NCBI GenBank assembly: GCA_951230915.1
Contig: OX579636.1
Coordinates: forward strand, 36,329,567 to 36,393,566
Reading direction: 5' to 3'
Source of the DNA: Antitrichia curtipendula
Taxonomy: Eukaryota > Streptophyta > Bryopsida > Hypnales > Leucodontaceae
DNA: 64,000 nt
This document shows, in pieces, positions 33,780 through 46,059 of the stretch; within the stretch, counting starts at the first letter, position 1, and every line of letters begins with the position of its first letter. The notes under the pieces are model-generated. The model ran no database searches. It was not told the DNA's origin and saw nothing but the letters and a program-made list of their open reading frames with translations. The translations under genes and the position numbers were made by a program.

Positions 33780-36700
33780 ATAGTTACTTTCCTTGAACAA
33801 TGGAAAGATTTGTAGAAAAAAGTTGTGAAAGTCTATACTATCTAAATGTAAGAAACAAATACAAGAATCTACAAATATTTAAATAGATGAAAAATAAAGA
33901 TTTTATATGCTTGATACATGTCTACTCTCATCCATTGTTCAAAATTCAAACGTCTCAGTTAAATTTTGATAGTAAAAATATCTTGTATTTAAATTTAAAA
34001 GATTAAAAAACTCATTACTATTATCACTTTTAGAATTTTACTTACAAGCACTTTTACAAAAGAAATATGTGAATTTGAAACAAAAAAAATGAACAATAAA
34101 TAAATTACAAATGTAATACAATTTAATTTAAAGTATAAAAAATATAATTTTATTTATTGTGAGTAATTTTATTTATGAGTATTTTCTTAAATATGTTTGA
34201 ATATTTGAAAAAAAATTAGCCAAAATTCCAACAACACTTATTTTTATGAATTTTCTGGTATACTTTCATATTGAGATATACAATGTTTTTAAAGGATCTA
34301 ATTTATTTGTATATAATATCCCAATTTTATGAAATTTTTGGTGAGGACAGATAGCCTTGCTTTGACACTCCCTCCCCCATGAAAAATCAACATCCGTTTG
34401 ATGATAGGAAAAAAAAGACCTCCATCTGCTATTGTCAATTTAAATTAAAAAAATAAAATGCCATTGAAGTTGTTAGCCGCCCATGCCGCACCATTCAAGT
34501 ATTGTTTGAAGATCAATCAACAGGCATTAAAAGTTGTTCAAGGCTAGCAAGAGCACGTGGTTCTTCTCCAAGCTTAGGGTTTGATTATTTTCACAATGGT
34601 TTGGACAACTTGTGAATTTTGGTTTGTACAATTCATTTTTTTCTGCCATTGAAGAAATTGTATTTGAGATTGTTGTTTGTGTGTTAAAGATGGGATTTTG
34701 ATGTTGTGGTTGGCAACCTTCTACGGCAATAAAATGCAAATGAGATTTTTTTGAAGAATATTTTGTGTGATTCTTGATAGTGCTGAAGAATACTGGTTGT
34801 TGAGGAATGGTGATAGGAATTGATCAAACATGCTCTTCATTAAATTTGTTTACTTTTGGTTGAGCCTCATTTTTTTACCACGGCTATGAATTTGTGTGGG
34901 CCATTCCCATTGCACATTTGCATACGACTTGTTGTGTCTCCAGGTATCCTCTCTTCCCTTGGTAGCATGTTGTTTTATCTCTCTAATCTTGTTAGGGATC
35001 CAAGAGCTTTTGTAATTCTAGAATTTATTGTGATAGAGTTTTTGGCTCTATTTTTTTTTTGAGTTTCCAATGTGAAGGTCGATTTTTTTGGTTTTTTTCA
35101 TGAGTGTCTAGGGTTCTTAGTGCCATCTTTTCTATCTTTGTTTTTGTGATTTGAAAAGCAATTGATGCTTGTTCCTTTGTTTTTGTGCTTGTTCAATGTC
35201 ATGTTGTGGCATAGTTATGTGATTTAGGTTTAGTCTGATGAAATTTGGTGTCTTGAGAGTGTTTGTATTGTTTTCTTTTGGTGCCAATTTTTTATAAGAG
35301 CCTTTGTAGGTTCGTTGCACCTCATATTTTATTACAATGACAATGATAGATTTAAATGGCACAACAAATTTTGTAAAGATACTTAAATCATAATAGCAAA
35401 GATGGAATGAAATAGAGATTTTGTATTGGATTGTTTGAAATTTGAATGCTGAAATTTATCACACGTGTATAATTATTGTTTTTCAAATGTTGTAGGAAAG
35501 AAGCAGAAGGGAATAAAGACAGAGAAAGAGACATGAGATTGAAGACAAGGTTGTTGATGAGGATTGAGTGGGTACTATATTCCTTTCAAAATTTCTATAA
35601 TTTTTTTACAACCAATAGAAAATTGACACGTGTACACTTTTTACAAATCATGTATGTTTGTTTTTATTGTTTTTGATATAGTTTTATACTATCACCTCAA
35701 AAGAGGCAGTAATTGCTTGTTACAATGGCATATACAATTAACAATCTAAAAACACCTTCTTTTACTTTTATACCAAGATTATTTCTTATAATCATATAAT
35801 TTTCTTTGACAATTTCAAAATTATTCTAGTAGTGTAGTAGGGATTCAAAAAGTGTTTGACCTATGGTGCATTCACCCTTTATAGAAGTTTTGTTATATGG
35901 ATTGTTTCTATAAACTTTTTATATTCCAAAACTTATAAGCTTTAAAATTGCGTGAATAGAAAATTTCACAACAAAGACCTAGATGAATACAGTACAAAAG
36001 GTGTAGGAAACAAAGTCTTATATATCATGCTCAACAATTGACAAATACAAAAATAAACTTTGGAAACCTCATACCTCAACAAATCAATTGCAGATTTAGA
36101 CAGACACTAGAGAAAAACAAACACAAGCCTTTATAGCACGCACACATATATTCAGTAAAATTTGTGAAGTGTAAAATATACTTTGTATTCTTACAAAAGT
36201 CCATATTTGTGGTTTACAATTCAAAGCAAAATGTACTCAAATCCTACATGCAAAAAAAGGTCTCATGCTTCAGATATAGTTCATATCTTCTCCATACAAC
36301 CTTCACTTATATTGAAGGGAGAAAAAAATTATCTTATCTAATCATGCCCCCTATCTATGTTACAATCATGTAAACCCTACAATTCACACCCTATGTTCAA
36401 TGTAATGTTCAATGTAATAAAATTGAAAAGTTTGCTTCAATTTTTTAGAAAACTCTATCCTTGGACTTGCATGTATTTCCAAGACTAATTCCTAGTGCAC
36501 CCTTGAGTTAAAGTTTAATTAATCCCTAATCAATTTTCAATGTCTATTTTTTATTCCAAACTTCTAATGTTTGAATTTATTAAAAAATGAGATCCCAAGT
36601 TCATTGATCATGGATGATATAACACACACCATTGATTATTAATTGCACTTACGTATTTTAGTTCAAAAATGAAAACACATTGTGGAAATAGTTACTAGAG

Positions 36701-37480
36701 TTGGACTTAACTTCTAAAAGAAAGAGCCTATGACCTTATAATCAAATTTTCAATTCTTTTTGTAATATGAATGGTTCCTTTGCTACTAAACTTGCATAAA
36801 AATTTACATTTAAAATTTTTCAAAGACAAAATCAGATGTTTTCAATAAGTCATTAAAAAAAATTCAAATATTTTTGTATAAATTTCAAATCATCAAATTT
36901 TTTTTGATGAAAAAACAAATATACTACTACTAATAAAAATAAACTTTTAATAGATCTGAATTTTTTCACTATAAGTGCGTATATTACGTTGTAGAGCATC
37001 GTGGTACAAACCAAATCTTGTGTCACTCTATAATTTGAAAATCAACACACCATGGTTACATGATACATGTTTAAATTGCAACAAAATATTCAATTTGGGG
37101 AATTTTTTTAGATTTTCAATTTGGATTATGAACTAGACTTAATAAATTAGTTTCAAATTCAAAAAAAGATCATTTCGTATGACTAAAATTTACATCATGA
37201 GCAAGGAGGTAGAAATCACCAAATACTGCACTTGAGAAAGGCATCTCTTCACTTCAGATATGTGGATTTAGCATATGCTTTGCTAGAAAATGTTGTAATT
37301 CATCAAAGAGAGGCTTTCCACCACCAAACACTACATACACACACTCAAGGAGCCTCCAAAAAGAAATTGGATGAACTGTGAATTAAAGCCATTCATAATC
37401 CAATTTTTGGCATTTCGGGGTTAAAAGATATCTCTATTACCTATGTGGAACTGAACCTCTTTTCTCAATACACTCTTGAA
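33780..37480. other. AT-rich DNA, no gene recognised
   Basis: The part 34450-35350 is T-rich with more G than its surroundings and looks like intron or transcript sequence, but no reading frame was recognised. Short tandem duplications occur at about 36390-36416 (twice gttcaatgtaat). Otherwise there are no repeats or element ends. Confidence 0.3.
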
Positions 37481-37567
37481 AGACTTTACAAACAAGCAAC
37501 ACATCGACGAGCTCACCCTATTTGTCTGTCTGAAACAGCTTCATGTGTTTACAGCAAATCCCGATCA

Positions 37568-38010
37568 TCACACGATCTCCAATTTGGTTTCCTCGTCCCT
37601 CTCTAAATCAGCAATGGTCGCAACAGAAAACAAGCGACACTTCAATACTGGAACTACAATTTCGTGATAAACACACGTAATGTCAATGCAGGAGAGGTTT
37701 GCCGTCATGGCATGTTTCAGTTGGTTAAGAAGAGGTAGATTAAGACTGATAATGCTCACTGCTTGCTTGGTGCAAATTTCCAACAGGGTGGGTATGAAGC
37801 GGGTATGAAGCAGAAAGCTCATTGTTTGTAACAGTGAGAGAACTCTGAGAGAAATCTCAACTATGGTAGAACCACCCATTACCATCACACTTAGTGAGTG
37901 TGAATCCTTCTGACATAATCTAAATGCACGAGACTTTTACAATTGTGACATGTTTTAATTGGTTAAGCAATCAGAGAAGTCAAACGGCTCAACTCTCCTA
38001 CATTGACAGT
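37568..38010 (-). pseudogene. Possible decayed leucine-rich-repeat gene fragment
   Basis: Two similar minus-strand segments about 210 bp apart share nucleotide phrases such as 'cttaaccaa(c/t)t(g/a)aaacatg'. In one frame they read like leucine-rich repeats (KTCHNCKSLVHLDYV, and ETCHDGKPLLH followed by HYV). A neighbouring phrase, ELSRLTSLI, fits the same pattern. Stops interrupt the frame. The open frame 37568-37888 (106 codons) runs in another phase. Plant LRR proteins look like this, but the match is short and this could be chance. Confidence 0.25.
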
Positions 38011-38678
38011 ATGTCCGGTAATTGCAAAGTAGTTCAAGTCATCAGGAATAATTGCAAGTCAATAGCAACCTTGCCGCCCGCGGCTCGGTAGGTCCTAAAT
38101 GGTGACTATTGTTGATAACTGGACCTCCTTTGCAATTACCTAGTCCATCTCCAATAAGGTAAGTTATCTTGTTTATGCCACTGTGCACATGCAGTATTAG
38201 TACAATAATGGACATTTTAAAATGTGTGCTACAAGTCCTTAGTGACACGAATAGGACAACTGAATTTTGAGACAAACAGGATATTTTTCCGGTCTTACAT
38301 CTAAAAGAAGCTCAACAAGTGGCTCAACAAAGCATAGCCAAGGCACAAGTTTAGAGGTGCTCTTCCCAGTAATGAGAGAGTATGCGCTTGTGCTTGCGGG
38401 TTTGTGACACACTCAGCTGAAGGAACTGCAAGACGTGGATTGTCACCACGACACAAACAAACAACGTGCCAGAACTTATGTTGTATAATATCATGCTGCA
38501 ATAACTTGCAGCTTCGAGTAACGTACAGATCGATGGCCTAGATACTTCATGTTCTGAAACCGGCACAAACTAGAGGAGCACAGCCAAGTGACAAAGGAAA
38601 AGACAGAGCTACGATACTTGATAATTTATTCTCAACCCGGCAATTCGACATAAACTTACCACAATATCGATCAATAAG

Positions 38679-38711
38679 GTTGCAATTATGTTGCAATTAT
38701 GTTGCAATTAT
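38679..38711 (+). repeat. Three tandem copies of an 11-bp unit
   Basis: The unit gttgcaattat is repeated exactly three times. Confidence 0.9.
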
Positions 38712-38796
38712 GAAAATCTAGGCAGGCCATCATTTGAGAAGAGGATTGTTGACAGGTAGGTATCTAGTCACGATGCAATAGCCCAGACCAACTTAC

Positions 38797-38877
38797 ATCT
38801 CATGCAACTTGCTAGCCTCAGGCTCCAAGAATTTATAAATGGCATCCACTTGCTCTGCAATCCTGACCAAGTTAACC
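38797..38877 (-). other. Exon-like segment, 81 nt
   Basis: On the minus strand a pyrimidine-rich acceptor (ttctccatccttacaag) precedes an open stretch encoding VNLVRIAEQVDAIYKFL and then EPEASKLHE. A GTAAGT donor follows directly at 38796-38791. Both splice sites and the coherent amphipathic peptide support a real or recently lost exon. The protein was not recognised and no neighbouring exon was found. A damaged inverted copy lies at about 39380-39445. Confidence 0.45.
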
Positions 38878-39124
38878 CTTGTAAGGATGGAGAAAAGGCA
38901 TTTTTATTTTACACTTTTGAAGAGTTCGTGAAGCGGTTTTGAAGAGTTTGTAAAGCTGATTTGAATCCTTGCGGGAATTGGGATAACAGGTGAGCAGTAA
39001 GACAAGGTCAAGTAATTTAGTGTAAACCAGCGTGGGTTTTTTTAAACAGTACCTGCCACAAAAATTCACAGCACTGGCGTCATTCTCGAGGGACGGAGTC
39101 TGACAAGATCACACCTGGCAGAGA

Positions 39125-39140
39125 GTGCGAAATTTCGCAC
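39125..39140. repeat. 16-bp perfect palindrome
   Basis: GTGCGAAATTTCGCAC is self-complementary. The palindromic CTGGTTAAACCAG follows about ten bases later. Confidence 0.9.
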
Positions 39141-39319
39141 CCGAAAACGCTGGTTAAACCAGTTAAAACTTTTGAGGACCAAGGGTTCACGGTTTAAAAA
39201 TGATCATTTTTGATTGATCATATTGTGAAAAGTATAACTTAAATACTTAGGGTAAATCTACATAACCTTCGATGGAGTGAAAAGCATTGCATGCGATGGT
39301 CCAAGAAAAATATTAATTG

Positions 39320-39470
39320 AATGAATTAAAACCGCTTTACAAACTCTTCAAACGGCAAAAAAAAATATGAGCTTCCAAATGCCCTTCCACAAGGGTCAAC
39401 TTGGTCAGGATTGCAATCAGAGCAAGTTGATGCCATTACAGCTTTCCTCGCCGCCTCTCTCTGCGCCGCG
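39320..39470 (+). pseudogene. Inverted, damaged copy of the 38.8-kb exon-like segment
   Basis: The sequences from 'ttacaaactcttcaaacgg' at 39333 to 'agcaagttgatgccatt' at 39430 mirror 38838-38960 on the other strand. Relative to 38797-38877 the frame is disturbed by extra bases near 39416 (gcaatcagagc against gcagagc). A GC-rich stretch follows (39441-39480). It shows that this locus was duplicated in inverted orientation. Confidence 0.5.
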
Positions 39471-39544
39471 CCGCGCGGCGCTGCTCATCCGCCTGTCCTT
39501 CGGGTCTGCTTAGTTTCCTCTATTGTTTTGCTTTATTTCTCCCT

Positions 39545-39620
39545 TGCCAGGCCACTTGTGGCTGGTGATTACGTACCTCGCCTTACAATGAAATTCCGTT
39601 TCATTTGTCTCCAAAAGAGA
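39545..39620 (+). mobile_element. SINE family copy a, 5'-truncated
   Basis: It carries the two conserved family modules: GCCACTTGTGGCTGG at 39551-39565 and the hairpin AATGAAATTCCGTTTCATT at 39587-39605, followed by a short A-rich tail. No target-site duplication was found. Confidence 0.6.
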
Positions 39621-39818
39621 AATCTGTCAGCGGTCTTGAATACTGGTGGTTCACCTGTAAATCAACCCCAACACAGTTCTGAGCCCTTCAGAGTTCAGAC
39701 AACAGGAACAGAAGAAAGCTAGATATATAATTAATGCTGATGATTAGCTTGCACATCTAGCTTACCAAAAACTGAAAACATTAAAAGTTTCGACTTTCGA
39801 GATACTATTCGTGTTTTG

Positions 39819-39917
39819 TTTTGTTTTGTTTTTTAAACAAATGAAACGGAATTCCATTGCCAAGAGAAGAATACAAGCCACCAGCCAGAAGTGGTCTGGC
39901 GGGGACCAGACACAGAA
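39819..39917 (-). mobile_element. SINE family copy b with 15-bp target duplication
   Basis: ACTATTCGTGTTTTG flanks the element on both sides exactly (39804-39818 and 39918-39932). The tail, read on the minus strand, is A-rich (ttttgttttgttttttaaac on the plus strand). The hairpin module and CCACTTCTGGCTGG are present. The 99-bp length indicates 5' truncation. Confidence 0.85.
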
Positions 39918-40472
39918 ACTATTCGTGTTTTGGGGGACCAAATGCAGTAAGGCTGTTTTATTCTGTAGTTCAGAATCGACATTGAGGGAAGTGATTCGAT
40001 CGAAGGCTTCGATCACTTTCCAGTGGAGGCAACAGCAGCTTTCAGCTTCCTGCCTCTCCGCGCGCAACAGACCTAATTAATGTCAAGTACGTCTGATGCC
40101 ATGTGCTGAATTTCTGTCTGCAAGAATATACTTTTTAATGTACTGACACTGCGTACAGTTCATCATGTCACTTCCACTATTTGTCAGACATATGAACGGT
40201 GGCCACTGGACAGTAACTTATGCAGACCTTCAGAGAAGCTGGATCGAAGAGCCTCGGCGTCTTCACGTACAATATGTGGCAGGGGAGAATGATAAAACGT
40301 ACTGACAACTAGCCACGTTAGCTTCACAAGCCAACTACAGACCGCATACTTTGGAATTATTATGCCTGCAGAACAATCGTGACCGTTCAGAAGCAATCGA
40401 AGTCAGTCATGCACATTCGGCCTGCATGCAGAGACTTCTGGATTTTGAAGCCTTGGACGCCCAAATCTTTTT

Positions 40473-40624
40473 CTTTTCTTTTTGACACAGTCCAGGGAAT
40501 TTCATTGCAGAGAGAAAAATGCAAAACCGGCCAGCCACAAATGGTATGGCAGGGGAAACCGAACCAGAGCAAACCTAAACACCCCACCCGACCCAGGACA
40601 AGAGCAAATCAAACACCACAGGCT
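40473..40624 (-). mobile_element. SINE family copy c, longest of the cluster (152 bp)
   Basis: The element is flanked by GCCCAAATCTTTTT (40459-40472) and GCCCAACTCTTTTT (40625-40638), one mismatch in 14. Read on the minus strand it has GGTTCGGTTTC, close to the Pol III B-box consensus, then CCATTTGTGGCTGG, then a diverged hairpin module and a pyrimidine/A-rich tail. The B box suggests a tRNA-derived head. Confidence 0.75.
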
Positions 40625-41893
40625 GCCCAACTCTTTTTTGAGTTTTTGACTCAGTTCTGTGCAAATAACATATTCACCTCAATATTATTTAAATCGGTCT
40701 TATGATTTCATGAAAAGAGATCTTTTTTCAAATGTCTCAAGCGTCGTTTTAGATGCTTTAAAGTTGTTTGGGAAAATATCCCCATGCGTGCACTCGATCT
40801 GTTCATTGTCTTGAGTATGGACTTACGGATTAAGTAACAGATTGAGAGAATTAGAACGCGAGTCACAACCTGTATTTGGCGGCTCAGGTCTACAACTTAC
40901 GGACAGTTATCGGCAACTTTTCACAATGCAATTGGGGCTATTTAATACGTCACAAATCATTGAAAGATCAAACGAATGTAAGTATAAGAAATAACATACG
41001 AAGCCTCAGAATGATTCAGTTGCCTGCTATCATCACAATCTTACAATCAATTTATAATTAAGGAAGAATTACAACGTAAGATTCCAGGAGTACAGTACAG
41101 CGCATGGATGATAAGCTATCAGGCTGCATGAGGTTTCTGAATTAATACCTCAACCAGGGAAAAACAAAACGGTCATCATTTATGTACAGTACAGTACAAT
41201 GATATTCCCAATCCTGTCAAATTCTCCCGACACGACGCTTACGTGAGAAAATTGGTGCACAGAGAAGTTTGAGAGCAAACTTTCACTGAGTTTACAATGA
41301 AACTCAAATGTTGACTTACGTATCACTGGGAGCAAAGTTATCACTTCTCACCAACGACAAATGTGGGGAATTTTGGATTGTGCTCACTATCGTGAATTTC
41401 GTTAAATTGACGGTGTACGTGATCCTGGCGCCAAAAATTGGAACATACATCGATCTACACAAAGCTGTAAGCACTAGGACATGTATAGATTGTCATTTCA
41501 GGTCGCGCCGCGCGTCGAAAAAGATGCCAAAGTAGTGGAATCCCGCGCGCCACTGTAACAAAATTGCATGACGTTCATCTTGTTTCCATCTTTCTAATTT
41601 CGACGCTTGTGCTGAGATCGAAGAGACGCCAAGTGACTGAAGGAGATGAATGAGTTTAGCTCCAGGCAAGATCGACTTTTGCTCCATAGACACGTACAAG
41701 GAGATTAATATCCGTGGCTCCAGGATTGGCCACATCGAGGTACCGTTATTCACGTGTGCGTGCAATTAGAAAGCCCATGTTGTTCCTGGAGGCAAGACGT
41801 CCGTGGAGAGTTAATTAAGCCAGGTTGGAAAATCATGTTGTACGTACCTCGCCAGACTTGCAGCATTGATGTGCAACAAAACATACTTAGGAT

Positions 41894-42012
41894 GTCGTTT
41901 GCGTCGTGTGAGTCCGGTCTTGTCGCCAGGCCTTCTTTTGGCTGGTTATGTGTATTCTAAATTCCTTGCAATGAAATCCCGTTTCATTTGTGTCAAAAAA
42001 AAAAAAAAAAAA
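41894..42012 (+). mobile_element. SINE family copy d with poly(A) tail and 11-bp target duplication
   Basis: ATACTTAGGAT occurs at 41883-41893 and 42013-42023. The element ends in an uninterrupted run of about 19 A, which with the exact duplication marks a recent insertion. It contains 'ttggctggttatgtgtattc' and the hairpin module in the form AATGAAATCCCGTTTCATT. The length is 119 bp. Confidence 0.9.
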
Positions 42013-42093
42013 ATACTTAGGATCCTGCCTGCCGTGCACATGCTTTAGCATCAATAAGGAAGTTCTAAGCCGTTGTTCGAAGCAAATGTCAAC

Positions 42094-42197
42094 AGTCTGT
42101 CCTTGTCCTCGCCAGGCCACTTGTGGCTGGCGCTTGATTGTCTCTCCTTTCTGGCAATGGAATTCCGTTTGATTTGTCTCAACAAAACAAAAAACAA
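42094..42197 (+). mobile_element. SINE family copy e with 10-bp target duplication
   Basis: AAATGTCAAC at 42084-42093 is repeated at 42198-42207. The element has GCCACTTGTGGCTGG, a hairpin module with one changed base (AATGGAATTCCGTTTGATT) and an A-rich tail (aacaaaacaaaaaacaaa). The length is 104 bp. It lies 82 bp after copy d. Confidence 0.85.
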
Positions 42198-43387
42198 AAA
42201 TGTCAACTTCATTAAATTGGGGGAACTCGACAAATTTGGCACTTCATAGCTTATTCTTCCTGAAACTTCGATAAATACGAGTTCAATTTCTGGAGTTTTG
42301 TTCTCATGATTTTCGGCACCCCGAACTTTCTCCAATTGAGTGACGTTATAATGGATTATTACAGCTTCATCTACGAGGAAATGAAAAGCGGCGATAGTTC
42401 CTCTTCCACGTCATGTATGCAGGATGCTATGCTAGGTCACCATATATTAATTAGGTGAGTTGTTATTATCCACAACTGAAGATTTGAAGAGCCAACTGAA
42501 TTAAAGTGGAATGTTTTCCTGTAAGACACCCAATGGACTTCTGGAGGAAGGGAAGATAAGATCTATCCGAGCTTGGAATGCTGGCGGGTTCACTCTTTTC
42601 TGACTTTTTTTTAAATTTCAGAAGGGTCACCGAGGTGTAAGAGCATCTCCACCGGGGCACGCTACAGTGCCCCGGCAAAGGGTTTGGCACGGCCGGAACA
42701 GGGATTTCGACCCAGCAGTTGCAGCTGGAAGTCTTTTTCAACACCTACCCCAGGAAAAATCTGTCGCCACACGGAAAGTTGCAGTGTCTCGCACGATTGA
42801 CCTTGTGCCACGCTACTGGCGAGAAGATTACTTTTGGGTGCTATTTCCGATGGCGCAGAGAGGTGGGGGACGCTCGGGCAGGAGGGGTGAAAAACAACAT
42901 TCAGTGTCGCAAGCGGGTGCATTTGAGTAGAGGTTTGGTGATTTCAGGGAGCAGGCTGGTGCATTTCGACAACAGGCAGGTCCCTATCACCAACAAGCGG
43001 GTGATTTTGGACAAGGTTTAGGTTTTGCAAGTTCAGGAGTGGGGTCCCCCGAGTTTAGCTTGCCGCCGCAACGTGGGATAGGAGTGACCTCGCATTATTT
43101 GGGCATGGGATTCCAATTTGTAGGGGTGGGGTTTCAAGAGGGAAGAGTGTGGTCGCAAGAGATCCCGAGGTCTGAAAGAGAGAATGGAGTTTGCGGGGAG
43201 GAACAACCTGATTTAGGGTTTAGGGTTTCTACGGGAGGGGGGAGAAGTAATCAGAAGGGGAAGAATTTCAATCAAGAGGAAGAGGGACAATTGACACAAA
43301 GTGTGTTAGCCATTAGTCAGGATCCTATTTGCGGGAATCAACAGAAAGGGGGTGCTTTTTGGCAACATATATTTGAGCATTACATTG

Positions 43388-43670
43388 ACGATAAGAGGCG
43401 CCCAAGAGATAGCAGACCAGCTCGATCATTAGAGAGCAATTGGGGTTCCGTCAAGCATGATGTCACTCGTTTTTGTGCTATGTACAAACAAGTAGTGGCA
43501 GTGAATCCAAGCGGAACTTCTTTAGCAGACTTGCTTTGCATGGCAAAGGAGCTTTATTGCACCAAAACCGCCAAGAATGCAGAGTTTGCTTAAGAACATT
43601 GTTGGCTAATCGTCAAAGATTATCCGAAGTGGGCCTCTGGTTGGAGTGCAATGAAGTCTCCTTTGCCAAG
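43388..43670 (+). other. Myb/trihelix-like DNA-binding domain region of ORF1
   Basis: The spaced Trp and aromatic residues, the 'KHDVTRFC' helix and the 'AKELY...EHCW...KDYPKW' segment are the pattern shared by plant PIF/Harbinger ORF1 proteins. The TAA at 43591 falls between AEFA and EHCW, where relatives have an aromatic residue. Confidence 0.75.
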
Positions 43671-44334
43671 CCAGAAGAAATCATAGTCTTGCAGTGAACA
43701 ATCCAAGGCTTGTAATAGCGAAGCATCTGCTTCTATCTCACAAGATATTGTTCATGCTCCAGGAAGCGAGGTTCTCAAAGAACGCCCTCTGGACACAAAG
43801 GCTGCCAAAGAGATCTTGCGGGAGACCAAGGTCAAGGACAGATTGGGCTATGCTCAAGTCAAAGCCACGTCTGAATTGACGGCTGCAACAATGGCAAAAA
43901 ACAAGATTCTGGAGGAGCAAAATATGCTTATACTCATGACAACCCCTAGTGCTCAAATTGTTGCTCCAGCTGCCTGGGAATATCTTAGACTCCGTCAAGA
44001 AGAAGAGCTTGAGAAGTTGCATCTTCGACTTGAATCCGATCGCCTAGCTAGAGCAAAACTGAAAGCGGCAATTGCTGCTACTGAGAAGGCTCAGTTGGAG
44101 ATTCAAAGAGTCCAAGCCTCTGAAGAGGACAAGACGCTGCGCCATTTGCGGGAGCACCAATTGCACCACCAAGTCACCCTGGACTCTGATGAATCACCAG
44201 TCCAAATGCGAAGCCACAACTACAGCGGGTGTGGGGGTGCAGGGGATGATGGCGAATTCAACATGGAGACTTCTCTGCTACTCAGCCATGGTAGGCCAAA
44301 TTTTGCAAAGCAACATCGGCAAAAGAGAATTAGG

Positions 44335-45377
44335 GTAAGGGATGATTAGTGCACAATGTTTTGTGAATGCTTGCTGTTGTTAGAATGGTTTGGAGTTTAG
44401 GGCTTGTATGAAAGAATGCTTGTATGTTTCTTACCTGTACAAATTCTTGGCCTACTCTTCTTGGCCTTAGTTGATTTGGATGCATATATGCTATTGCATA
44501 AATCATTGGATCAATGCACAATGGTTTGCAAATGTTTGTTGTTTTGCACTGATAGGGTTTTTGAATTTTTCCTGAAAGAATACATTCATGGTTTCATCTA
44601 CTGCAGTTTTGGTGGGTTGAAGGTTCTGTAACCGCATGTTTTGATTTGATTGTTGTATGTTACCTAATGCGCTTGTTTTTTGTTGAATTTCTAGTGGTGT
44701 GGCTCTACATAAGATTAAGATAGGATTTCTTTCTATGAAGATGGTATTTGAATCCTTCTTGAAGTTGTTGATGGTTTTTTCTTTCTAGAGGGCCCTGTTT
44801 GAATTTTGTATGTAGTGATTGGTGGTATACCACTACTTAATAATAGTTTTCTCCATTGTTCAAAGCTAATTTGGTAGAAATTTTACAGTGTGAAATCTTC
44901 GTAAGCTCTTATGATTGGCAAAGATCTGCAATTCTTGGGCGGTTATTTCTTTGGTGCAGGTCATTTCTTGTCTTCAGTCTGTAGGCAGTCTGTTTCTTTG
45001 ATTTGATGGGCAGGATTGTTCTTCTGAATTTTTAGGCAGTTTAGTGTTGTTCGGCATCACCAAATTGTTAGATAATTTCTATAATATTCTTTATTTTTTT
45101 AGTCAAAGGCTTCTTCTTCTCTTCTGGATTGTAGGATGCAGGATTTTATAGGTCATCACTCACCAAATTGTGAGTACCGTGTGCAGTGCTCTCCGAAGTA
45201 GGATTTGATTTCCTTGTTTGACAGCAAGTGCTAGATTGCAGATTTGTTGCACTGTGTAGGCAGCTATTTTTGTTTTCATTTATGAGGTATGTAATTGGAG
45301 ATATTGGTCTACATGTAGACGCTTCTTGCTTCACATTTAATTACATTTGTTTGTGCTTGTTTTATAAGTGTGTGCAG
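44335..45377 (+). other. Probable phase-0 intron of Harbinger ORF1
   Basis: The donor AGG|GTAAGG and the acceptor tgtgtgcag|ACT bound a T-rich 1043-bp stretch full of stops. Coding-like sequence (Gly/Asp-rich, no stop for 144 codons) resumes directly after the acceptor in the matching phase. Without splicing, translation would end at 44349. Confidence 0.6.
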
Positions 45378-46059
45378 ACTGAATTCATAGGAGGGGATAA
45401 TTTTCAATCAACTGGACATGGTCGTATGGAATTCATTCCAAGACCTTTTGAATTCACTTCGCAGACTAGAAGTGAAGATGGCATTCAAGGTGGACAAGCA
45501 GGTGGTAGTTTCAATTTGGCTGTGGATGGTGATGTGGGGTGGAGTTTGAATTCAGAGGTGGGGTTCAACCAAGTCCGCACCCACGGGGTTCATACAAGGG
45601 GGTTTGTGCAGGCACCGTTTGAAGGTCAACAAGGTACAATACATTTGCAGGATGACTCCGATACTGAGTGGGATAACATGGACCATGTAGATGCAAACAT
45701 GCCAAGTACATGGCGTGTAGTAGGGATGCAAGGTAGAGAGTCACAGAATGTTCAAGCACCTACTAGTGTAGATATAGATTTGTCCTTAAATGGTCTAGGA
45801 TACCATCGTTGACTTTGGATTGTATCTGGAAGTTTAGGATATTTTTAACCTATTTTAGCCTTCCAGAGTATTTTGCATAATATATAAGACATTTTGCATT
45901 CTATATCTTCCGTAAAAAAAATTTAGTTGTTACTCAACTCATAAGAAAACCTTCCAAAATTGGTTTTCTAAAAACTAAATCTATTTTCCTTCTATTCTTA
46001 CATAAGAAATTCACAATCTTATAAGATAATTGATGGAAAATCATTGGTGATGAGTTCTT

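Larger units (their letters stand above)
42850..45812 (+). pseudogene. Harbinger ORF1 (Myb/trihelix-like DNA-binding protein), broken, with probable intron
   Basis: From ATG 42850 one frame runs to 44334 and is interrupted by TAG 42928, TAA 43591 and TAG 43684. It begins with Gly/Arg- and Gln-rich repeats (QAGAF, QQAGPY, QQAGDF). The SANT/trihelix-like domain with conserved tryptophans follows (AFWQHIFEHYID, SNWGSVKHDVTRFC, AKELY, EHCWLIVKDYPKWASGW). A coiled-coil, charged C-terminal region (about 43820-44200) comes last. A consensus donor GTAAGG at 44335 and a pyrimidine-rich acceptor ending CAG at 45377 would remove a 1043-bp phase-0 intron. The frame then continues to the stop at 45812, adding about 144 residues. 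In this superfamily ORF1 binds subterminal DNA and helps the transposase enter the nucleus. The intron is inferred. Confidence 0.88.

Noticed and set aside
45228..45377. N-terminal part of the 194-codon frame at 45228-45812 as a separate membrane protein
   Set aside because: The hydrophobic first 50 residues are T-rich intron sequence before a good splice acceptor; the coherent part begins at 45378.
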